Source: Thauera sp. K11 (GTDB taxonomy: Bacteria; Pseudomonadota; Gammaproteobacteria; Burkholderiales; Rhodocyclaceae). Taken from it: 64,000 nucleotides of DNA. The notes beneath the pieces were generated by a model. It saw only the letters and a list, made by a program, of their open reading frames with translations, had not been told where the DNA came from and did not search any database. A program made the translations under genes and the position numbers. The DNA lies in contig NZ_CP023439.1 in the NCBI RefSeq assembly GCF_002354895.1, positions 1,860,001-1,924,000 on the forward strand. The letters are read 5' to 3'. Of this stretch, positions 36,603 to 43,337 are shown in pieces (the first letter of the stretch is position 1; each line of letters opens with the position of its first letter).

Positions 36603-37193
36603 ATGACTGATTCGCGCTGGATCGGCGCGCTGCTGGAACAGGTGGCGCAATTGTTTCCGTTGCTGGGCTCGCTGGCCTACATGCTGTTGGTGACGCGCTG
36701 GGCGCACGCCTGCTACAACCGGGTGAACCAGCGCACCCATCCCCCCTCGACCTACGAGGAGCGCAGGGAATATCGCCTCTATTTCCGCCTGGCTTTCTTC
36801 AGCGGCCTGTTGTTCGTCGCGATCTCCATCGGCTGGTGGATCGTGGCGCATCGGCAGCCGCAATACGTTTTCCAGGGCACCATCATCGGGCTGGAACCGT
36901 CCCAGCAACTGGTTGCGGTGGAGGAAGGTTTCTATCATCGAACCGTCCGGCGCGAGGTCGAAAAGGGCCGTGTCGTAACGGACTATTCGTTCTCGATAGT
37001 CCGGAACACCCCTTTCTTCAGCGGGCAGACATTCCTGCTCGGGCTCTATCCCGTGGCCGGCACCGTCGGCAAGGCCCGGCCGACGCCGATCGAGCTTGCC
37101 ATTGCGTATCGCGGCGTGAGCAACGACCGGCTGACGCTGTGGCGCGATGGCGAGCGTTATCGGCTCGTCCCCGCCGGGGAGGGCAGCCAGTGA
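36603..37193 (+). CDS. Unknown two-helix inner-membrane protein downstream of tssA
   Basis: 196 residues from ATG 36603, which is preferred over 36576 because GGGTTGGGAAAG lies just before it. Two hydrophobic segments are seen at about 14-36 (LFPLLGSLAYMLLVT) and 62-82 (AFFSGLLFVAISIGWWIVA). The remaining ~110 residues should lie on one side of the membrane as a beta-rich domain. No family is recognised. It overlaps the next gene by GTGA and follows tssA by 66 bases, so it is probably cotranscribed with the T6SS genes. Confidence 0.65.
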   Translation: MTDSRWIGALLEQVAQLFPLLGSLAYMLLVTRWAHACYNRVNQRTHPPSTYEERREYRLYFRLAFFSGLLFVAISIGWWIVAHRQPQYVFQGTIIGLEPSQQLVAVEEGFYHRTVRREVEKGRVVTDYSFSIVRNTPFFSGQTFLLGLYPVAGTVGKARPTPIELAIAYRGVSNDRLTLWRDGERYRLVPAGEGSQ

Positions 37194-37525
37194 ATACGCA
37201 TCGCATCCGATGGCTCGTGCCGGTCCTCTGGATTCCCGCATTTGGATTGGGACAGGCGCAGGCGGCCTGCACCGACGCCGATCGCAAGGATATGCGCTGG
37301 GGCGGCATGAGCGATGCCCGGATCACCGGCATTTGCGGTGAGCCTGAATCGGCCACCCCCAAACCCGCCCGATCGCCGAAACGGCCGGCACCCCCGCCGG
37401 TACAGAGCAGGCTATGCCAAACGGAAGCCACGCGGTGCGTTCTGGCGGAATCGGATGCGCCGGGCACGAACTGCTGGTGCATCACGCCGTCCGGGCCCAG
37501 CAGCGGGGTATTGGTTGTCCGTTGA
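37190..37525 (+). CDS. Small secreted cysteine-containing protein
   Basis: 111 residues from a GTG that overlaps the preceding stop. A signal peptide is likely (WLVPVLWIPAFGLGQAQAA, cut near residue 26). The mature part has a proline-rich linker and a C-terminal domain with five cysteines, ending in CWCITPSGPSSGVLVV. Similar small C-x-C/GPxxGVV tails occur in periplasmic proteins of betaproteobacteria; the function is unknown. The last 129 bases are repeated at 42138-42266. Confidence 0.6.
   Translation: MNTHRIRWLVPVLWIPAFGLGQAQAACTDADRKDMRWGGMSDARITGICGEPESATPKPARSPKRPAPPPVQSRLCQTEATRCVLAESDAPGTNCWCITPSGPSSGVLVVR
37397..37525 (+). repeat. 129-bp repeat, copy A (3' end of the secreted Cys protein gene)
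   Basis: This segment and 42138-42266 have the same length and differ at 9 positions by my alignment. The similarity begins at CCGGTACAGAGCAG and ends exactly at the stop codon. Copy A is part of an intact gene; copy B has no matching 5' part. Confidence 0.85.
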
Positions 37526-37719
37526 TGCCCTGGATACGGCGGGCGAGTCCGAAGCCAATTGCCGGGTGAACACCCTGACGAGGATCGTGAATTCGGGGGA
37601 ATCAGGTGATATCGAGAATCTCGGCCTTGATTCCCTTGAAGCGTCCTTCATTCGGTGCTTTGCGCAGCACTGAGTGTCGCCATGTTTGAAACTACTTTAC
37701 TTGTTGAAAGGTTGAAAGA

Positions 37720-38496
37720 ATGAGAAAAAAAAGATGGATTGTGGTTTTGCTCATGGCATTACTTGGGTTGCCTGGCTGCTCGGGAGGCGGTTTTATTCGC
37801 CAAGAGGCCGTTTTCTTGCTCCCATTCTTTCCAATTTATGAGGCCATAGAAAATGCGAAATACGAACGAAAAAAAGAAGAGGAAAGAGGGTATTTGCCGT
37901 ATCTATTGGCGAGCAAAGGATTATCCAAAAATTCCGACTACGACCAGAGATTGGCGAACTGGTTGGTAAAAAATTTGAGTAGGTGCACAGAGTGCAAAGA
38001 GATTCCCCAGGAAAAGATCATTGATACGCTGCAATTTGTCGTGCGGACTTCTGCCTGTCGTGAGTATTTCCAGGGAAAGTGCGTTGAAGGTCTGTATAAC
38101 GCGACAATTGCATCAGGATATTTAGCTGAGTTCCGGTTGGCAGGATACAAGAAACATCTCCAAGTATCCCAAGGCGACCTGAAAAAGGCTCAGCAGATGA
38201 GCGAATCCGCGTTGTCGTATTATTTGGATAGCGTTTTCACTCACGACAAGAAACACCTCTACAACTGGGCACTCGAAATCTACGCGATCAAGCTCGCAAC
38301 AGAATCGGTGGCGTGGGGAGGCTCCGAATGGTCTGAGGCAGCGTGCGAAAAAGAACTCATAAATAGAAATGATAGTGAGAGTTTGTTTCTGGAACATCCT
38401 TTGCGTTTATCCAGAACCGTTGATTTGCCTCGCCTTTGCGCTGAGATAAATGAGATCAGCCAAGACATTATTGCCTCGACAAAAAATGATATTTAA
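37720..38496 (+). CDS. Hypothetical lipoprotein, AT-rich
   Basis: 258 residues with a clear lipoprotein signal: MRKKRWIVVLLMALLGLPGC puts the lipid-modified cysteine at C20. The mature protein is mostly helical and contains cysteine pairs (RCTECKEIP; CREYFQGKC), perhaps a Sel1/TPR-like array, but no repeat is clean enough to name. The DNA is markedly AT-richer than its neighbours, like the 13.5-14.6 kb genes, suggesting a foreign origin. It lies at the right end of the T6SS island. GAAAGGTTGAAAGA precedes the ATG. Confidence 0.65.
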   Translation: MRKKRWIVVLLMALLGLPGCSGGGFIRQEAVFLLPFFPIYEAIENAKYERKKEEERGYLPYLLASKGLSKNSDYDQRLANWLVKNLSRCTECKEIPQEKIIDTLQFVVRTSACREYFQGKCVEGLYNATIASGYLAEFRLAGYKKHLQVSQGDLKKAQQMSESALSYYLDSVFTHDKKHLYNWALEIYAIKLATESVAWGGSEWSEAACEKELINRNDSESLFLEHPLRLSRTVDLPRLCAEINEISQDIIASTKNDI

Positions 38497-38526
38497 AGAC
38501 TACCCATCGATCGTTCCGGCTCGCAA

Positions 38527-39150
38527 CTAGGCCAGCGGACGCAGCACGAACAGCACGTCGCCCGCGGTCACGCCATCGGCCGCGCGGAAATCGATCCAGC
38601 GGCAGTCCTCCGGGTTGCGGTCGACCGGGTCGCTGCGTTCGGCCGCGCTGCCGCGTTCTTCCAGCCAGTAGGTCTGCGTCACCAGCGCGCGGTGGCCGTC
38701 GGCCACCAGCCGCCAGTGCAGGTGGCGGCGGCGGTTGCCGTAACGGCCGGGCACGATGCTGGTGAAGGCGAAGCGGCCTTCGGCATCGGCCGCCACCTGG
38801 CCGCGCAGGTTGATCTCCTCGGCCCGGTAGCGGGCGATGTCGCCGTTGTCCTCCGGGTGATAGCGGCCGTCGGCGTCCGCATGCCACAGCTCGATGCGGG
38901 CGCCGGCGAGCGCGCGGTCGCCGCTGGCGCCGCCGAGCACGCGGCCGGACAGCCGCAGCGGCGTGCCCGGCGCGCGCAGCAGGTTGATCTCCATGGCCGA
39001 GGGCGCGTTGGCCACGTAGAACGGGCCGGCGGTGGCGCTGCCGGTGGGGCCGCAGTGCAGCGGCACGGCGCGGGCCAGCGCCCGGGCGGGCAGGCCGCCG
39101 GCCAGCAGCAGGCCGGCGCCGGCGGCGAGCAGGGTGCGTCTGTCGGTCAT
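38527..39150 (-). CDS. Intradiol ring-cleavage dioxygenase family protein with Tat-like signal
   Basis: 207 residues. The start at 39150 (MTDRRTLLAAGAGLLLAGG) has GGAG upstream; longer versions run into unrelated sequence. A twin-arginine-like signal precedes the mature domain. Protocatechuate/catechol dioxygenase features are IELWHADADGRYHPED and PGRYGNRRRHLHWRL, which supply the two tyrosine and two histidine iron ligands of intradiol enzymes. Exported members of this type are common, and their substrates are usually unknown. It is divergent from the reductase gene on the right. Confidence 0.78.
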   Translation of the reverse strand: MTDRRTLLAAGAGLLLAGGLPARALARAVPLHCGPTGSATAGPFYVANAPSAMEINLLRAPGTPLRLSGRVLGGASGDRALAGARIELWHADADGRYHPEDNGDIARYRAEEINLRGQVAADAEGRFAFTSIVPGRYGNRRRHLHWRLVADGHRALVTQTYWLEERGSAAERSDPVDRNPEDCRWIDFRAADGVTAGDVLFVLRPLA

Positions 39151-39314
39151 CGCAGGTCTCCTGCGCAATCGCGGGGGGATGCCGCATTGGGCCGTGCGCG
39201 GCGGAGCAGGTTCCGCGGCCCCGGCGTCGCGGTTGGCCGATCGCGCCGATCCGCGGTAAGGTCGCCCGGCATGCCGCCGGCGCGCAGGCGGCGCAGCGAG
39301 TGAAGGAGACACGA

Positions 39315-40292
39315 ATGAAGACTTGCCTGTACGGCGTCGGCGCGGTGGGTGGCCTGATCGGCGCCCGCCTGGCCGCCGCCGGCCATGCCCTCAACGCGGT
39401 GGCGCGCGGCGCCACGCTGGAAGCGCTGCGGCGCGATGGCCTCGGCCTGGAGACGGCCGGGGGCCGCCGTCATTTCCCCATCCACGCGGTGGCCGATCCC
39501 GCCGAACTCGGCGTGCAGGACCTGGTGATCGTCGCGGTGAAGCAGCCGGCGCTGGCCGCGGTGGCGGCGGCCATCGGTCCGCTGCTCGGCCCGCACACGC
39601 GCGTGCTGGTGGCGATGAACGGGGTGCCGTGGTGGTTCTTCGACGGCCTGCCGGGGCCGCTGGCCGGCATCACGCTGGCGAGCGTGGACCCGGCGGGCGA
39701 ACTGCGCAGCCGCATCCCCACCGCGCAGGTGATCGGCTGCGTGGTGCATATCGCCTGCAATACGCCGGCGCCGGGCGTGTGCCGGCTCGGCTTCGGCAAC
39801 GGCCTCATCCTCGGCGACGCGCTCGGCGGTCCGCCCACCGCGCCCACCCGCGCGGTAGCCGACCTGCTGGCCGGCGCCGGGCTGGACGTCACGCTGTCGG
39901 ACCGTATCCAGCGCGACATCTGGTACAAGCTGTGGGGCAACATGACGATGAACCCGGTCTCCGCGCTGACCGGGGCCACGTCCGACCGCATCCTCGACGA
40001 TCCGCTGGTCAATGCCTTCTGCGTGGCGGTGATGGCGGAAGCCGCCGCGGTGGGCGAGCGCATCGGCTGCCCGGTGGCGCAGACCCCGCAGGCGCGCAAC
40101 GCGATCACCCGCGAACTCGGCGCGATGCGCACCTCGATGCTGCAGGACGTGGAAGCCGGCCGCGCGCTGGAGATCGACGCGCTGCTCGGCGTGGTGGTGG
40201 AGATCGCCGGCCAGGCCGGGGTGGCGGTGCCGAATACTGCGGCGCTGCTGGGGCTGGTGAGGCTGTTCGGGCGGGTGCGGGGGCTGTATTGA
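39315..40292 (+). CDS. 2-dehydropantoate 2-reductase (PanE/ApbA) family
   Basis: 325 residues from ATG 39315, with GAAGGAGA upstream. An N-terminal Rossmann motif GVGAVGGLIGARLAAAG binds NADP. Later segments VIVAVKQPALAAV, WYKLWGNMTMNPVSALTGA and RTSMLQDVEAGRALEIDALL match the family's catalytic lysine and substrate-binding region. It reduces ketopantoate to pantoate in coenzyme A synthesis, or a similar 2-keto acid, as many paralogues are not dedicated to pantothenate. It faces the DUF2721 gene tail to tail, 9 bases apart. Confidence 0.85.
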   Translation: MKTCLYGVGAVGGLIGARLAAAGHALNAVARGATLEALRRDGLGLETAGGRRHFPIHAVADPAELGVQDLVIVAVKQPALAAVAAAIGPLLGPHTRVLVAMNGVPWWFFDGLPGPLAGITLASVDPAGELRSRIPTAQVIGCVVHIACNTPAPGVCRLGFGNGLILGDALGGPPTAPTRAVADLLAGAGLDVTLSDRIQRDIWYKLWGNMTMNPVSALTGATSDRILDDPLVNAFCVAVMAEAAAVGERIGCPVAQTPQARNAITRELGAMRTSMLQDVEAGRALEIDALLGVVVEIAGQAGVAVPNTAALLGLVRLFGRVRGLY

Positions 40293-40301
40293 GGGGTGGC
40301 C

Positions 40302-40739
40302 TCACCGCCAGCGCTGGCTCCTCGCCTTCACCACCAGGAACACCTCGCGCAGGAACAGCGACAGCGCGCCGATCATCGACAGCATCGCGAGCACGAACAG
40401 CGCCGCCACGCTCTTGGCCACGCCGAATTCCGCCATCGCGCCGAGGAAGGCCACCGCCACCACCAGGCACACCAGCAGCGCCGACAGCACCGCGAAGAAC
40501 ATCGCGTGGTAGATCAGCCGGCCGCGCTTGTCGATCAGGGCGAGTTCCTCGATGTCGTCGGCCACCGGCTCGTTCGGCGCGCCGCTGGCGAGCCGGCCGT
40601 TGAGCACCCGGCGGCGGTCGACGATGCGCGACAGCCGGCCGCTCAGCACGTTGATCAGGGTGGCGATGGCGGTCAGCAGGAAGACCGGCGCGACCGCCAA
40701 CTGGATGGCATGGGTGATGTCGGCAATCTGGGTCGGCAT
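40302..40739 (-). CDS. DUF2721 membrane protein
   Basis: 145 residues with three hydrophobic segments: about 12-32 (AIQLAVAPVFLLTAIATLIN), 75-97 (AMFFAVLSALLVCLVVAVAF) and 107-128. Between them are LSRIVDRRR and the acidic/basic loop ELALIDKRGRLIY, the DUF2721 pattern. Function is unknown; family members are small inner-membrane proteins. Confidence 0.8.
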   Translation of the reverse strand: MPTQIADITHAIQLAVAPVFLLTAIATLINVLSGRLSRIVDRRRVLNGRLASGAPNEPVADDIEELALIDKRGRLIYHAMFFAVLSALLVCLVVAVAFLGAMAEFGVAKSVAALFVLAMLSMIGALSLFLREVFLVVKARSQRWR

Positions 40740-40820
40740 GGCGCATGCGGGCGGTAGTGGGGCGTGGGGCGGACTCTACCCCATCGCCCGCCCGCGGGGG
40801 AGCACCCCGCCGCGCACGGT

Positions 40821-41768
40821 TCAATGCCCCGGCGGCAGCACCTCGCCCGGCGCGCCCGGCGGCAGGCGGCCATGCCGCAGCCATTCGAGTGGAATCTTCC
40901 ACAGGCTGTGCTCGAAGCGGTTGTGGAAGAAGGCGAAGTGGCCCACCGTCCGCTCGCCGATGTCCGCCGGCCGGATGTGCAGGTGGGTGGTGGCGCTGTT
41001 GCGGTAGTAGCGCAGCAGGCGGCGGATGGCCGGCACGGTGCCGAACTCGTCGTCGGCCAGGCTCACCGCCAGCATGTCGCCGCGCAGCGCGGCGAAGCGC
41101 GCCAGCAGTTCGGCGCGCTCGGCGTCGGGCAGGCGCAGGCGGCCGCGCGTCCAGTTGTCCTCGAAGCGCGGATGGCGCGCGGTCCAGTCGCGCACCACGC
41201 CGTGCGGCGTGTCTTCCAGCCAGCCCAGGCGCTGGCCGGGGAAGTAGCCGAACAGGCGGGTCAGCGCCGGCATCGCCACGTGCCACTTCAGCAGCAGGCC
41301 CAGCCGCCGGTCGCGGGCGTAGTCCTTCCAGTAGGCGTACTGCGCGCCCATCGTGAACACCCGCTCGATGCGGTGGCTGGAGGCCGCCAGCCCGATCAGG
41401 AAGCCGCCCACGCTGTGCGCCACCACCTGCACCGGCTGGCCGGGGAAGGCCGCCGCCACGTACTGCAGCGCGGCCTCGAAATCCAGCCGGCCCCAGTCTA
41501 TCCAGCCCGCCTCGAAACCCTTCAGCGAGGGCGGGCGCGATTCGCCGATGCCGCGGTAGTCGTAGCTCAGCACGTCGAAGCCGTGGCCGTTGAGCCAGGC
41601 GGCGAAGCGCGCGTAGTAGCGGGCGCGTACCGAGGTCGCCGGGTTGATGACGACGACCGGGCGCGGCGGCGTGCCGGCATGCGGATGGCGCCAGACCGTG
41701 CCCTTGAGCAGGTAGCCGTCCGCCGCGGCAAAGCTCACCGGCAGCGGCAGCGCGAGCGGGGCGTTCAT
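40821..41768 (-). CDS. Alpha/beta hydrolase (serine aminopeptidase-type fold)
   Basis: 315 residues from the ATG at 41768 (MNAPLALPLPVSFAAADGYL). The strand/loop PVVVINPATSVRARYYARFA replaces the usual HGG oxyanion segment, the nucleophile motif is AHSVGG, and DYRGIGESRP is typical of hydrolase 4-type enzymes. The final catalytic histidine is probably in VGHFAFFHNRFE. The substrate cannot be told. It is a single gene upstream of a remnant-rich spacer. Confidence 0.8.
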   Translation of the reverse strand: MNAPLALPLPVSFAAADGYLLKGTVWRHPHAGTPPRPVVVINPATSVRARYYARFAAWLNGHGFDVLSYDYRGIGESRPPSLKGFEAGWIDWGRLDFEAALQYVAAAFPGQPVQVVAHSVGGFLIGLAASSHRIERVFTMGAQYAYWKDYARDRRLGLLLKWHVAMPALTRLFGYFPGQRLGWLEDTPHGVVRDWTARHPRFEDNWTRGRLRLPDAERAELLARFAALRGDMLAVSLADDEFGTVPAIRRLLRYYRNSATTHLHIRPADIGERTVGHFAFFHNRFEHSLWKIPLEWLRHGRLPPGAPGEVLPPGH

Positions 41769-41956
41769 GCGTGCTCCGGCGCGTGCGTCGTGCGCATCGT
41801 GGCCTGCGGTGTCGCGGTCCTGCGGCGGGTCTGCCGGTGCATGTCGTCTCCTCCCTGTGTCGGCAGCCACTTTACGAACTGCGCGGCCGGACTACAAACG
41901 AGATCCATACATCGCGACCATGCGCGGCAGCGTGGCAATGTCATTTGCAAGGAAGG

Positions 41957-42136
41957 TACCGCTGCTGCATGAAGTAGATCCACAGCATCGTCGCAAGCGG
42001 CATTGGCGGACGATCGCGTCGGCCCGCCGTCGGGTAGTGCGGTTCGATCACTGCCAGCCGTGCAGCCTAAGGAACGACCACCTCCATCTCGGCCAGGAAG
42101 TGTTCCCGGCGAGTCTGTTTCTTCTTCCGTTCGAAG
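41957..42136 (-). pseudogene. IS5-family transposase remnant (N-terminal part, with in-frame stop)
   Basis: Read on the minus strand from 42136, the DNA encodes FERKKKQTRREHFLAEMEVV, then VP, an amber stop (42067-42069) and AARLAVIEPHYPTAGRR, then PPMPLATMLWIYFMQQRY. This is the conserved N-terminus of IS5-type transposases, where a tryptophan normally stands at the stop position. The start codon and all of the catalytic domain are missing, and after YFMQQRY the sequence is unrelated. No terminal inverted repeats were seen. The fragment abuts copy B of the 129-bp repeat. Confidence 0.75.
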
Positions 42137-42137
42137 G

Positions 42138-42266
42138 CCGGTACAGAGCAGACTGTGCCAAACGGAAGCCACGCGGTGCGCCCTGCCGGAATCGGATGCG
42201 CCGGGCATGAACTGCTGGTGCAGCACGCAGTCCGGGCCCAGCAGCGGGGTATTGGTTGTCCGGTGA
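42138..42266 (+). pseudogene. 129-bp repeat copy B: 3' fragment of the secreted Cys protein gene
   Basis: It matches 37397-37525 at about 120 of 129 positions and keeps the frame, ending CWCSTQSGPSSGVLVV and stop. Upstream, the DNA is an IS5 transposase remnant on the other strand, so no start or signal peptide remains. The open frame that covers it from 42003 is an artefact of the join. It is evidence of an older duplicate of the T6SS-linked gene 4.7 kb away. Confidence 0.7.
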
Positions 42267-42412
42267 TTCTCCGGGCCGACGAGGCGACCCGATGGAGGGC
42301 AGGCTCATGTCTTTCCCGAATCGGTCGGATTGCCCCGGATGCATTCCCGGCCCGGTGACAGCCGCTTGATTCGGCGCCGGAGCCGGGCCCATCGAGAGCA
42401 GGTAACCGTGCT

Positions 42413-42440
42413 TGACGACCCCGGTCATGCCATCTAGAAT
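42413..42440 (+). promoter_or_regulatory. Sigma-70 promoter of the tRNA-Val pair
   Basis: TTGACG (42413-42418) and TAGAAT (42435-42440) are 16 bases apart. The -10 lies 17 bases before the first tRNA base, and the intervening GCGGCCTCTT is GC-rich like a discriminator of stable-RNA promoters. Confidence 0.7.
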
Positions 42441-42456
42441 GCGGCCTCTTCTTTCG

Positions 42457-42531
42457 GGGCGGTTAGCTCAGCGGTAGAGCACTGCCTTCACACGGCAGGG
42501 GTCACTGGTTCGATCCCAGTACCGCCCACCA
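42457..42531 (+). tRNA. tRNA-Val (anticodon CAC), copy 1
   Basis: 75 bases with encoded CCA. The acceptor stem GGGCGGT pairs with ACCGCCC, the anticodon stem CTGCC/GGCAG holds the loop TTCACAC (anticodon CAC), and the T arm ACTGG/CCAGT holds TTCGATC. It is identical to the second copy 67 bases downstream. Confidence 0.95.
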
Positions 42532-42598
42532 CCATTACGGTGGCAAGTTTCTCGAAGGAATCCGATTCAATGCGAGCCGCGCGGCTCGATGCCGGATC

Positions 42599-42673
42599 GG
42601 GCGGTTAGCTCAGCGGTAGAGCACTGCCTTCACACGGCAGGGGTCACTGGTTCGATCCCAGTACCGCCCACCA
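42599..42673 (+). tRNA. tRNA-Val (anticodon CAC), copy 2
   Basis: An identical 75-base gene to copy 1. The spacer between them holds a perfect 16-bp palindrome CGAGCCGCGCGGCTCG (42573-42588), perhaps a processing or folding element. No separate promoter is seen, so the pair is probably transcribed together. Confidence 0.95.
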
Positions 42674-42821
42674 GATGTCTCCTGCAATGCCGGCCCCGGG
42701 TCGGCATTCTGCTTTCTGCATCCCGCCTTCATGCCTCGGCGCCATTGCATGCGTCATCGGCTTGCGCCGCCCGGCGCGGCTGTTTACCGTTCGGATCTCG
42801 ATAACAGCGGAGGAGGCGGCA

Positions 42822-43271
42822 ATGGACATGCGATATCTGGACGATCTGGAACCCGGACAGAAGTTCGTGACGTCCGGAATCACCCTGACCGAAGCCGAAA
42901 TCATCGATTTCGCCCTGCGCTACGATCCACAGCCCTTTCACCTCGACGTGGTGGCCGCCGCCCAGTCGCCGTACGGCGGGCTGATCGCCAGCGGATTCCA
43001 GACCTTCGCGCTGTGCTTCCGGCTGTTCATCCAGAGCGGGATGCTGCAGAAATCCAGCATCGGCTCGCCGGGTTGCGACGAATTGCGCTGGTATGCGCCG
43101 GTCAGGCCGGGTGACACGCTGCATTCCGAGGTCGAGGTGCTGGAAGTCCGCCCGTCCGGCTCGAAACCCGACCGCGGCATCGCACGGCTGCAATACCGCG
43201 CCCTGAATCAGCGCGGCGAGATGGTCGCGAGCTTCATCGGAAATCACCTGCTCTGGCGTCAGCCCGGCTGA
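42822..43271 (+). CDS. MaoC-type (hotdog) dehydratase
   Basis: 149 residues with a strong AGGAGG (42811-42816) 5 bases before the ATG. The hydratase-2 style motif FALRYDPQPFHLD carries the catalytic Asp/His, and YGGLIASGFQT follows, as in (R)-specific enoyl-CoA hydratases and MaoC proteins. It probably acts on acyl-CoA thioesters; the exact substrate is not evident. It is followed 66 bases later by the M61 peptidase gene. Confidence 0.85.
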   Translation: MDMRYLDDLEPGQKFVTSGITLTEAEIIDFALRYDPQPFHLDVVAAAQSPYGGLIASGFQTFALCFRLFIQSGMLQKSSIGSPGCDELRWYAPVRPGDTLHSEVEVLEVRPSGSKPDRGIARLQYRALNQRGEMVASFIGNHLLWRQPG

Positions 43272-43337
43272 CGAGGGCCGGCGCTTCCGCCTTGCCAGAC
43301 ACCCGACCTCCACCACCGAGTCCCGCGTTTCCGAGCC

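Noticed and set aside
37526..37719. Short minus-strand stretch reading APNEGRFKGIKAEILDIT before a stop at 37602
   Set aside because: It looks protein-like but is too short, has no start, and matches nothing I can name. It may be a gene remnant.
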